A DNA stretch of 64,000 bases from Hydractinia symbiolongicarpus (Eukaryota > Cnidaria > Hydrozoa > Anthoathecata > Hydractiniidae). The notes below the pieces were generated by a model that ran no database searches, was not told where the DNA came from, and saw only the letters and a program-made list of their open reading frames with translations. Made by a program: the position numbers and the translations under genes. Below are positions 24,007 to 35,146 of the stretch, in pieces (position 1 is the first letter of the stretch; every line of letters begins with the position of its first letter). The stretch is from assembly GCF_029227915.1 (NCBI RefSeq), contig NC_079888.1, positions 22,920,001-22,984,000 of the forward strand, read 5' to 3'.

Positions 24007-25378
24007 AACGATTTTTTAAATTATTTTTTCACCACTAAAACGCATAAGACTTGTAGTTTTTAAAAATGTTTTCATTTTTAATGAGACGCTGAATAAAAGA
24101 AGTTTAATCGCCGGCAAACGAAAACCCGCGATTTCCCGTAAATCCAGGGCTTGGCCCGTATAGTCAAAAGTATACAAAGAAAGTACCCAGGGAGTAAACT
24201 CATTTCCCGAACGATTTTTTATATTATTTTTTTACCACTAAACGCATGAGACTTGTAGTTTTCAAAAATATTTTCATATTTGATGGGACGCTGAATAAAA
24301 GAAGTTTAATCGCCGGGAAACGAAAATCCGCGATTTCCCGTAAATCCCGGACTCGGCCCGTATAGTCAAAAGTATACAAAGAAAGTACCCAGGGAGTAAA
24401 CTCATTTCCCGAACGATTTTTTAAATTATTTTTTCACCACTAAAATGCATGAGACTTGTAGTTTTCAAAAATGTTTTCATTTTTGATGAGACGCTGAATA
24501 AAAGAAGTTTAATCGCCGGCAAACGAAATCCCGCGATTTCCCATAAATCCCGGGCTTGGCCCGTATAGTCAAAAGTATACAAAGAAAGTACCCAGGGAGT
24601 AAACTCATTTTCCGAACGATTTTTTAAGTTACTTTTTCACCACTAAAACGCATGAGACTTGTAGTTTTTAAAAATGTTTTCATTTTTGATGAGACGCTGA
24701 ATAAAAGAAGTTTAATCGCCGGCAAACGAAAACCCGCGATTTCCCGTAAATCCCGGCTTGGCCCGTATAGTCAAAAGTATACAAAGAAAGTACCCAGGGA
24801 GTAAACTCATTTCCCGAACGATTTTTTAAATTATTTTGTCACCACTAAAACGCATGAGACTTGTAGTTTTAAAAAATGTTTTCATTTTTAATGAGACGCT
24901 GAATAAAAGCAGTTTAATCGCTGGCAAACGAAAACCTGCGATTTCCCGTAAATCCTCGACTCGGCCCGTATAGTCGGATGTATACAAAGAAAGTACCCTG
25001 TGGGTAAACTCATTTCCAGAACGATTTCTTAAATTATTTTTTCACCACTAAAACGCATAAGACTTGTAGTTTTTAAAAATGTTTTCATTTTTGATGAGAC
25101 GCTGAATAAAAGAAGTTTAATCGCCGGCAAACGAAAACCCGTGATTTCCCGTAAATCCCGGCTTGGCCCGTATAGTCAAAAGTATACAAAGAAAGTACCC
25201 AGGGAGTAAACTCATTTCCCGAACGATTTTTTAAATTATTTTTTCACCACTAAAACGCATGAGACTTGTAGTTTTCAAAAATGTTTTCATTTTTGATGAG
25301 ACGCTGAATAAAAGAAGTTTAATCGCCGGCAAACGAAAACCCGCGATTTCCCGTAAATCCCGGGCTTGGCCCGTATAG
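24007..25378 (+). repeat. Six-to-seven-monomer block, first of three dispersed copies
   Basis: The run from about 24050 to 25378 matches 30535-31862 at an offset of 6484 bp. Its first part (24007 to about 24914) also matches 33123 to about 34030 at an offset of about 9116 bp. Ordered shared markers are AATCCAGGGCTTGG, GCCGGGAAACGAAAATCC, ACTAAAATGCATGAG, TTTCCCATAAATCC, TTTTTTAAGTTAC and ATTTTGTCACCAC (the last only in the first two copies at this position). The order of six private markers makes chance similarity untenable. Confidence 0.9.
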
Positions 25379-28262
25379 TCAAAAGTATACAAAGAAAGTA
25401 CCCAGAGAGTAAACTCATTTCCCGAACGATTTATTAAACTACTTTTTCACCACTAAAACGCATGAGACTTGTAGTTTTTAAAAATGTTTTCATTTTTGAT
25501 GAAACGCTGAATAAAAGAAGTTTAATCGCCGGCAAACGAAAACCTGCGATTTCCCGTAAATCCTGGGCTCGGCCCGTATAGTCAAAATTATACAAAGAAA
25601 GTACCCAGGGAGTAAACTCATTTCCCGAACGATTTTTTAAATTTTTTTTTCACCACTAAAACGCATGAGACTTGTAGTTTTCAAAAGTGTTTTCATTTTT
25701 GATGAGACGCTTAATGAAAGAGGTTTAATCGCCGGAAAACGAAAACCCGCGATTTCCCGTAAATCCCGGACTTGGCCTGTATAGTCGAATGTATACAAAG
25801 AAAGTATCTTGTGGGTAAACTCATTTCCAGAACGATTTTTTAAATTATTTTTTCACCACTAAAACGCATAAGACTTGTAGTTTTTAAAAATGTTTTCATT
25901 TTTGATGAGACGCTGAATAAAAGAAGTTTAATCGCCGGCAAACGAAAACCTGCGATTTCCCGTAAATCCTGGGCTCGGCCCGTATAGTCAAAAGTATACA
26001 AAGAAAGTACCCAGGGAGTAAACTCATTGCCCAAACGTTTTTTAAATTATTATTTCACCACTAAAACGCATGAGACTTGTAGTTTTCAAGAATGTTTTCA
26101 TTTTTGATGAGACGCTGAATAAAAGAAGTATAATCGCCGGCAAACTGAAACCAGCGATTTCCCGTAAATCCCGGTCTTGGCACGTATAGTCGAATGTATA
26201 CAAAGAAAGTACCCTGTAAGTAAACTCATTTCCAGGACGATTTTTTAAATTATTTTTTCACCACTAAAACGCGTAAGACTTGTAGTTTTTAAAAATGTTT
26301 TCATTTTTAATGAGACGCTGAATAAAAGAAGTTTAATCGCCGGCAAACGAAAACCCGCGATTTCCCGTAAATCCTGGCTTGGCCCGTATAGTCAAAAGTA
26401 TACAAAGAAAGTACCCAGGGAGTAAACTCATTTCCCGAACGATTTTTTAAATTATTTTTTCACCACTAAAACGCATGAGACTTGTAGTTTTCAAGAATGT
26501 TTTCATTTTTGATGAGACGCTGAATAAAAGAAGTATAATCGCCGGCAAACTGAAACCAGCGATTTCCCGTAAATCCCGGGCTTGGCACGTATAGTCGAAT
26601 GTATACAAAGAAAGTACCCTGTAAGTAAACTCATTTCCAGGACGATTTTTTAAATTATTTTTTCACCACTAAAACGCGTAAGACTTGTAGTTTTTAAAAA
26701 TGTTTTCATTTTTAATGAGACGCTGAATAAAAGAAGTTTAATCGCCGGCAAACGAAAACCCGTGATTTCCCGTAAATCCCGGCTTGGCCCGTATAGTCAA
26801 AAGTATACAAAGAAAGTACCCAGGGAGTAAACTCATTTCCCGAACGATTTTTTAAATTATTTTTTCACCACTAAAACGCATGAGACTTGTAGTTTTCAAA
26901 AATGTTTTCATTTTTGATGAGACGCTGAATAAAAGAAGTTTAATCGCCGGCAAACGAAAACCCGCGATTTCCCGTAAATCCCGGGCTTGGCCCGTATAGT
27001 CAAAAGTATACAAAGAAAGTACCCAGAGAGTAAACTCATTTCCCGAACGATTTATTAAATTACTTTTTCACCACTAAAACGCATGAGACTTGTAGTTTTC
27101 AAGAATGTTTTCATTTTTGATGAGACGCTGAATAAAAGAAGTATAATCGCCGGCAAACTGAAACCAGCGATTTCCCGTAAATCCCGGGCTTGGCACGTAT
27201 AGTCGAATGTATACAAAGAAAGTACCCTGTAAGTAAACTCATTTCCAGGACGATTTTTTAAATTATTTTTTCACCACTAAAACGCGTAAGACTTGTAGTT
27301 TTTAAAAATGTTTTCATTTTTAATGAGACGCTGAATAAAAGAAGTTTAATCGCCGGCAAACGAAAACCCGTGATTTCCCGTAAATCCCGGCTTGGCCCGT
27401 ATAGTCAAAAGTATACAAAGAAAGTACCCAGGGAGTAAACTCATTTCCCGAACGATTTTTTAAATTATTTTTTCACCACTAAAACGCATGAGACTTGTAA
27501 TTTTCAAAAATGTTTTCATTTTTGATGAGACGCTGAATAAAAGAAGTTTAATCGCCGGCAAACGAAAACCCGCGATTTCCCGTAAATCCCGGGCTTGGCC
27601 CGTATAGTCAAAAGTATACAAAGAAAGTACCCAGAGAGTAAACTCATTTCCCGAACGATTTATTAAATTACTTTTTCACCACTAAAACGCATGAGACTTG
27701 TAGTTTTTAAAAATGTTTTCATTTTTGATGAAACGCTGAATAAAAGAAGTTTAATCGCCGGCAAACGAAAACCTGCGATTTCCCGTAAATCCTGGGCTCG
27801 GCCCGTATAGTCAAAATTATACAAAGAAAGTACCCAGGGAGTAAACTCATTTCCCGAACGATTTTTTAATTTTTTTTTTCACCACTAAAACGCATGAGAC
27901 TTGTAGTTTTCAAAAGTGTTTTCATTTTTGATGAGACGCTTAATGAAAGAGGTTTAATCGCCGGAAAACGAAAACCCGCGATTTCCCGTAAATCCCGGAC
28001 TTGGCCTGTATAGTCGAATGTATACAAAGAAAGTATCTTGTGGGTAAACTCATTTCCAGAACGATTTTTTAAATTATTTTTTCACCACTAAAACGCATAA
28101 GACTTGTAGTTTTTAAAAATGTTTTCATTTTTGATGAGACGCTGAATAAAAGAAGTTTAATCGCCGGCAAACGAAAACCTGCGATTTCCCGTAAATCCTG
28201 GGCTCGGCCCGTATAGTCAAAAGTATACAAAGAAAGTACCCAGGGAGTAAACTCATTTCCCA

Positions 28263-29476
28263 AACGTTTTTTAAATTATTATTTCACCACTAAAACGCAT
28301 GAGACTTGTAGTTTTCAAGAATGTTTTCATTTTTGATGAGACGCTGAAAAAAAGAAGTATAATCGCCGGCAAACTGAAACCAGCGATTTCCCGTAAATCC
28401 CGGGCTTGGCACGTATAGTCGAATGTATACAAAGAAAGTACCCTGTAAGTAAACTCATTTCCAGGACGATTTTTTAAATTATTTTTTCACCACTAAAACG
28501 CGTAAGACTTGTAGTTTTTAAAAATGTTTTCATTTTTAATGAGACGCTGAATAAAAGAAGTTTAATCGCCGGCAAACGAAAACCCGCGATTTCCCGTAAA
28601 TCCTGGCTTGGCCCGTATAGTCAAAAGTATACAAAGAAAGTACCCAGGGAGTAAACTCATTTCCCGAACGATTTTTTAAATTATTTTTTCACCACTAAAA
28701 CGCATGAGACTTGTAGTTTTCAAGAATGTTTTCATTTTTGATGAGACGCTGAATAAAAGAAGTATAATCGCCGGCAAACTGAAACCAGCGATTTCCCGTA
28801 AATCCCGGGCTTGGCACGTATAGTCGAATATATACAAAGAAAGTACCCTGTAAGTAAACTCATTTGCAGGACGATTTTTTAAATTATTTTTTCACCACTA
28901 AAACGCGTAAGACTTGTAGTTTTTAAAAATGTTTTCATTTTTAATGAGACGCTGAATAAAAGAAGTTTAATCGCCGGCAAACGAAAACCCGCGATTTCCC
29001 GTAAATCCTGGCTTGGCCCGTATAGTCAAAAGTATACAAAGAAAGTACCCAGGGAGTAAACTCATTTCCCGAACGATTTTTTAAATTATTTTTTCACCAC
29101 TAAAACGCATGAGACTTGTAGTTTTCAAGAATGTTTTCATTTTTGATGAGACGCTGAATAAAAGAAGTATAATCGCCGGCAAACTGAAACCAGCGATTTC
29201 CCGTAAATCCCGGGCTTGGCACGTATAGTCGAATGTATACAAAGAAAGTACCCTGTAAGTAAACTCATTTCCAGGACGATTTTTTAAATTATTTTTTCAC
29301 CACTAAAACGCGTAAGACTTGTAGTTTTTAAAAATGTTTTCATTTTTAATGAGACGCTGAATAAAAGAAGTTTAATCGCCGGCAAACGAAAACCCGTGAT
29401 TTCCCGTAAATCCCGGCTTGGCCCGTATAGTCAAAAGTATACAAAGAAAGTACCCAGGGAGTAAACTCATTTCCCG
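28263..29476 (+). repeat. 405-bp dimeric repeat, three tandem copies
   Basis: Dimers start at 28263, 28667 and 29072. Each contains AAGAAGTATAATCGCC, GCAAACTGAAACCAGCG, GGCTTGGCACGTATAG, CCCTGTAAGTAAAC, CCAGGACGATTTTTT-type and GCGTAAGACTTG. Small differences are GCTGAAAAAAAGAAG in the first copy and TCGAATATATAC with TTTGCAGGACG in the second. This is the longest run of the dimer in the window. Confidence 0.92.
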
Positions 29477-30534
29477 AACGATTTTTTAAATTATTTTTTC
29501 ACCACTAAAACGCATGAGACTTGTAGTTTTCAAAAATGTTTTCATTTTTGATGAGACGCTGAATAAAAGAAGTTTAATCGCCGGCAAACGAAAACCCGCG
29601 ATTTCCCGTAAATCCCGGGCTTGGCCCGTATAGTCAAAAGTATACAAAGAAAGTACCCAGAGAGTAAACTCATTTCCCGAACGATTTATTAAATTACTTT
29701 TTCACCACTAAAACGCATGAGACTTGTAGTTTTTAAAAATGTTTTCATTTTTGATGAAACGCTGAATAAAAGAAGTTTAATCGCCGGCAAACGAAAACCT
29801 GCGATTTCCCGTAAATCCTGGGCTCGGCCCGTATAGTCAAAATTATACAAAGAAAGTACCCAGGGAGTAAACTCATTTCCCGAACGATTTTTTAAATTTT
29901 TTTTTCACCACTAAAACGCATGAGACTTGTAGTTTTCAAAAGTGTTTTCATTTTTGATGAGACGCTTAATGAAAGAGGTTTAATCGCCGGAAAACGAAAA
30001 CCCGCGATTTCCCGTAAATCCCAGACTTGGCCTGTATAGTCGAATGTATACAAAGAAAGTATCTTGTGGGTAAACCCATTTCCAGAACGATTTTTTAAAT
30101 TATTTTTTCACCACTAAAACGCATAAGACTTGTAGTTTTTAAAAATGTTTTCATTTTTGATGAGACGCTGAATAAAAGAAGTTTAATCGCCGGCAAACGA
30201 AAACCTGCGATTTCCCGTAAATCCTGGGCTCGGCCCGTATAGTCAAAAGTATACAAAGAAAGTACCCAGGGAGTAAACTCATTTCCCAAACGTTTTTTAA
30301 ATTATTATTTCACCACTAAAACGCATGAGACTTGTAGTTTTCAAGAATGTTTTCATTTTTGATGAGACGCTGAATAAAAGAAGTATAATCGCCGGCAAAC
30401 TGAAACCAGCGATTTCCCGTAAATCCCGGGCTTGGCACGTATAGTCGAATGTATACAAAGAAAGTACCCTGTAAGTAAACTCATTTCCAGGACGATTTTT
30501 TAAATTATTTTTTCACCACTAAAACGCGTAAGAC

Positions 30535-31862
30535 TTGTAGTTTTTAAAAATGTTTTCATTTTTAATGAGACGCTGAATAAAAGAAGTTTAATCGCCGGCA
30601 AACGAAAACCCGCGATTTCCCGTAAATCCAGGGCTTGGCCCGTATAGTCAAAAGTATACAAAGAAAGTACCCAGGGAGTAAACTCATTTCCCGAACGATT
30701 TTTTATATTATTTTTTTACCACTAAACGCATGAGACTTGTAGTTTTCAAAAATATTTTCATATTTGATGGGACGCTGAATAAAAGAAGTTTAATCGCCGG
30801 GAAACGAAAATCCGCGATTTCCCGTAAATCCCGGACTCGGCCCGTATAGTCAAAAGTATACAAAGAAAGTACCCAGGGAGTAAACTCATTTCCCGAACGA
30901 TTTTTTAAATTATTTTTTCACCACTAAAATGCATGAGACTTGTAGTTTTCAAAAATGTTTTCATTTTTGATGAGACGCTGAATAAAAGAAGTTTAATCGC
31001 CGGCAAACGAAAACCCGCGATTTCCCATAAATCCCGGGCTTGGCCCGTATAGTCAAAAGTATACAAAGAAAGTACCCAGGGAGTAAACTCATTTTCCGAA
31101 CGATTTTTTAAGTTACTTTTTCACCACTAAAACGCATGAGACTTGTAGTTTTTAAAAATGTTTTCATTTTTGATGAGACGCTGAATAAAAGAAGTTTAAT
31201 CGCCGGCAAACGAAAACCCGCGATTTCCCGTAAATCCCGGCTTGGCCCGTATAGTCAAAAGTATACAAAGAAAGTACCCAGGGAGTAAACTCATTTCCCG
31301 AACGATTTTTTAAATTATTTTGTCACCACTAAAACGCATGAGACTTGTAGTTTTAAAAAATGTTTTCATTTTTAATGAGACGCTGAATAAAAGCAGTTTA
31401 ATCGCTGGCAAACGAAAACCTGCGATTTCCCGTAAATCCTCGACTCGGCCCGTATAGTCGGATGTATACAAAGAAAGTACCCTGTGGGTAAACTCATTTC
31501 CAGAACGATTTCTTAAATTATTTTTTCACCACTAAAACGCATAAGACTTGTAGTTTTTAAAAATGTTTTCATTTTTGATGAGACGCTGAATAAAAGAAGT
31601 TTAATCGCCGGCAAACGAAAACCCGTGATTTCCCGTAAATCCCGGCTTGGCCCGTATAGTCAAAAGTATACAAAGAAAGTACCCAGGGAGTAAACTCATT
31701 TCCCGAACGATTTTTTAAATTATTTTTTCACCACTAAAACGCATGAGACTTGTAGTTTTCAAACATGTTTTCATTTTTGATGAGACGCTGAATAAAAGAA
31801 GTTTAATCGCCGGCAAACGAAAACCCGCGATTTCCCGTAAATCCCGGGCTTGGCCCGTATAG
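30535..31862 (+). repeat. Second copy of the 24.05-25.38 kb block
   Basis: It has the same ordered markers as the block at 24050-25378, including TCGCTGGCAAACG, AATCCTCGACTCGG, GTCGGATGTATAC and GATTTCTTAAATT. It starts inside a monomer of the GCGTAAG dimer and ends inside a monomer that continues as TAGTCGAATG with TATCTTGTGGG, where the first copy continues as TAGTCAAAAG. The edges are therefore exchange points within monomers. Confidence 0.9.
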
Positions 31863-33122
31863 TCGAATGTATACAAAGAAAGTATCTTGTGGGTAAACTC
31901 ATTTCCAGAACGATTTTTTAAATTATTTTTTCACCACTAAAACGCATAAGACTTGTAGTTTTTAAAAATGTTTTCATTTTTGATGAGACGCTGAATAAAA
32001 GAAGTTTAATCGCCGGCAAACGAAAACCTGCGATTTCCCGTAAATCCTGGGCTCGGCCCGTATAGTCAAAAGTATACAAAGAAAGTACCCAGGGAGTAAA
32101 CTCATTTCCCAAACGTTTTTTAAATTATTATTTCACCACTAAAACGCATGAGACTTGTAGTTTTCAAGAATGTTTTCATTTTTGATGAGACGCTGAATAA
32201 AAGAAGTATAATCGCCGGCAAACTGAAACCAGCGATTTCCCGTAAATCCCGGGCTTGGCACGTATAGTCGAATGTTTACAAAGAAAGTACCCTGTAAGTA
32301 AACTCATTTCCAGGACGATTTTTTAAATTATTTTTTCACCACTAAAACGCGTAAGACTTGTAGTTTTTAAAAATGTTTTCATTTTTAATGAGACGCTGAA
32401 TAAAAGAAGTTTAATTGCCGGCAAACGAAAACCCGCGATTTCCCGTAAATCCTGGCTTGGCCCGTATAGTCAAAAGTATACAAAGAAAGTACCCAGGGAG
32501 TAAACTCATTTCCCGAACGATTTTTTAAATTATTTTTTCACCACTAAAACGCATGAGACTTGTAGTTTTCAAGAATGTTTTCATTTTTGATGAGACGCTG
32601 AATAAAAGAAGTATAATCGCCGGCAAACTGAAACCAGCGATTTCCCGTAAATCCCGGGCTTGGCACGTATAGTCGAATGTATACAAAGAAAGTACCCTGT
32701 AAGTAAACTCATTTCCAGGACGATTTTTTAAATTATTTTTTCACCACTAAAACGCGTAAGACTTGTAGTTTTTAAAAATGTTTTCATTTTTAATGAGACG
32801 CTGAATAAAAGAAGTTTAATCGCCGGCAAACGAAAACCCGCGATTTCCCGTAAATCATGGCTTGGCCCGTATAGTCAAAAGTATACAAAGAAAGTACCCA
32901 GGGAGTAAACTCATTTCCCGAACGATTTTTTAAATTATTTTTTCACCACTAAAGCGCATGAGACTTGTAGTTTTCAAAAATGTTTTCATTTTTGATGAGA
33001 CGCTGAATAACAGCAGTTTAATCGCCGGCAAACGAAAACCTGCGATTTCTCTAAATCCCGGACTCGGCCCGTATAGTCAAAAGTATACAAAGAAAGTAAC
33101 CAGGGAGTAAACTCATTTCCAG

Positions 33123-34030
33123 AACGATTTTTTAAATTATTTTTTCACCACTAAAACGCATAAGACTTGTAGTTTTTAAAAATGTTTTCATTTTTAATGA
33201 GACGCTGAATAAAAGAAGTTTAATCGCCGGCAAACGAAAACCCGCGATTTCCCGTAAATCCAGGGCTTGGCCCGTATAGTCAAAAGTATACAAAGAAAGT
33301 ACCCAGGGAGTAAACTCATTTCCCGAACGATTTTTTATATTATTTTTTTACCACTAAACGCATGAGACTTGTAGTTTTCAAAAATATTTTCATATTTGAT
33401 GGGACGCTGAATAAAAGAAGTTTAATCGCCGGGAAACGAAAATCCGCGATTTCCCGTAAATCCCGGACTCGGCCCGTATAGTCAAAAGTATACAAAGAAA
33501 GTACCCAGGGAGTAAACTCATTTCCCGAACGATTTTTTAAATTATTTTTTCACCACTAAAATGCATGAGACTTGTAGTTTCCAAAAATGTTTTCATTTTT
33601 GATGAGACGCTGAATAAAAGAAGTTTAATCGCCGGCAAACGAAAACCCGCGATTTCCCATAAATCCCGGGCTTGGCCCGTATAGTCAAAAGTATACAAAG
33701 AAAGTACCCAGGGAGTAAACTCATTTTCCGAACGATTTTTTAAGTTACTTTTTCACCACTAAAACGCATGAGACTTGTAGTTTTTAAAAATGTTTTCATT
33801 TTTGATGAGACGCTGAATAAAAGAAGTTTAATCGCCGGCAAACGAAAACCCGCGATTTCCTGTAAATCCCGGCTTGGCCCGTATAGTCAAAAGTATACAA
33901 AGAAAGTACCCAGGGAGTAAACTCATTTCCCGAACGATTTTTTAAATTATTTTTTCACCACTAAAACGCATGAGACTTGTAGTTTTAAAAAATGTTTTCA
34001 TTTTTAATGAGACGCTGAATAAAAGCAGTT
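33123..34030 (+). repeat. Third, partial copy of the 24.0 kb block
   Basis: The markers AATCCAGGGCTTGG, GCCGGGAAACGAAAATCC, AAAATGCATGAG, TTTCCCATAAATCC and TTAAGTTAC follow in the same order as in 24007-24914. The copy has private changes (GTAGTTTCCAAAAATG, ATTTCCTGTAAATCCC). It breaks off where the first copy has ATTTTGTCACC followed by GCTGGCAAACG. Confidence 0.85.
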
Positions 34031-35146
34031 TAATCGCCGGCAAACGACAACCTGCGATTTCCCTAAATCCCGGACTCGGCCCGTATAGTCAAAAGTATAC
34101 AAAGAAAGTACCCAGGGAGTTAACTCATTTCCAGAACGATTTTTTAAATTATTTTGTCACCACTAAAACGCATAAGACTTGTAGTTTTTAAAAATGTTTT
34201 CATTTTTGATGAGACGCTGAATAAAAGAAGTTTAATCGCCGGCAAACGAAAACCCGCGATTTGCCGTAAATCCCGGGCTTGGCCCGTATAGTCAAAAGTA
34301 TACAAAGAAAGTACCCAGGGAGTAAACTCATTTCCCGAACGATTTTTTATATTATTTTTTTACCACTAAACGCATGAGACTTGTAGTTTTCAAAAATGTT
34401 TTCATTTTTGATGAGACGCTGAATAAAAGAAGTTTAATCGCCGGCAAACGAAAACCCGCGATTTCCCATAAATCCCGGGCTTGGCCCGTATAGTCAAAAG
34501 TATACAAAGAAAGTACCCAGGGAGTAAACTCATTTTCCGAACGATTTTTTAAGTTACTTTTTCACCACTAAAACGCATGAGACTTGTAGTTTTTAAAAAT
34601 GTTTTCATTTTTGATGAGACGCTGAATAAAAGAAGTTTAATCGCCGGCAAACGAAAACCCGCGATTTCCCGTAAATCCCGGCTTGGCCCGTATAGTCAAA
34701 AGTATACAAAGAAAGTACCCAGGGAGTAAACTCATTTCCCGAACGATTTTTTAAATTATTTTTTCACCACTAAAACGCATGAGACTTGTAGTTTTAAAAA
34801 ATGTTTTCATTTTTAATGAGACGCTGAATAAAAGCAGTTTAATCGCCGGCAAACGAAAACCTGCGATTTTTCTAAATCCCGGACTCGGCCCGTATAGTCA
34901 AAAGTATACAAAGAAAGTACCCAGGGAGTTAACTCATTTCCAGAACGATTTTTTAAATTATTTTGTCACCACTAAAACGCATAAGACTTGTAGTTTTTAA
35001 AAATGTTTTCATTTTTGATGAGACGCTGAATAAAAGAAGTTTAATCGCCGGCAAACGAAAACCCGCGATTTCCCGTAAATCCCGGGCTTGGCCCGTATAG
35101 TCAAAAGTATACAAGGAAAGTACCCAGGGAGTAAACTCATTTCCCG
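33731..35146 (+). repeat. 809-bp tetrameric HOR, about 1.75 copies
   Basis: Units start at 33731 and 34540, both marked by TTTTTTAAGTTAC. Shared states further on are GTTTTAAAAAATG with TTTTTAATGAGACGC, CAGGGAGTTAACTC and ATTTTGTCACCAC. The fourth monomer of unit 1 (about 34338-34539) is a hybrid. It has an A-type start (TTATATTATTTTTTTACC) and then common-type sequence ending in TTTCCCATAAATCC. Confidence 0.88.

Larger units (their letters stand above)
25827..32920 (+). repeat. Four related cassettes with variable 405-bp dimer copy number
   Basis: Cassettes are recognised by TATCTTGTGGGTAAAC, then a CATAAG monomer with TCCTGGGCTCGGCC, then AAACGTTTTTTAAATTATT. They begin near 25827, 28056, 30082 and 31905, with spacings of 2229, 2026 and 1823 bp. 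Each is followed by dimers whose first monomer has TTTTCAAGAATG and GCAAACTGAAACCAGCG, and whose second has AACGCGTAAGACTTG. There are two dimers at 26034-26842, three at 28263-29476, one at about 30292-30690 and two at 32112-32920. A hybrid dimer also occurs at about 27046-27450. Confidence 0.9.
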
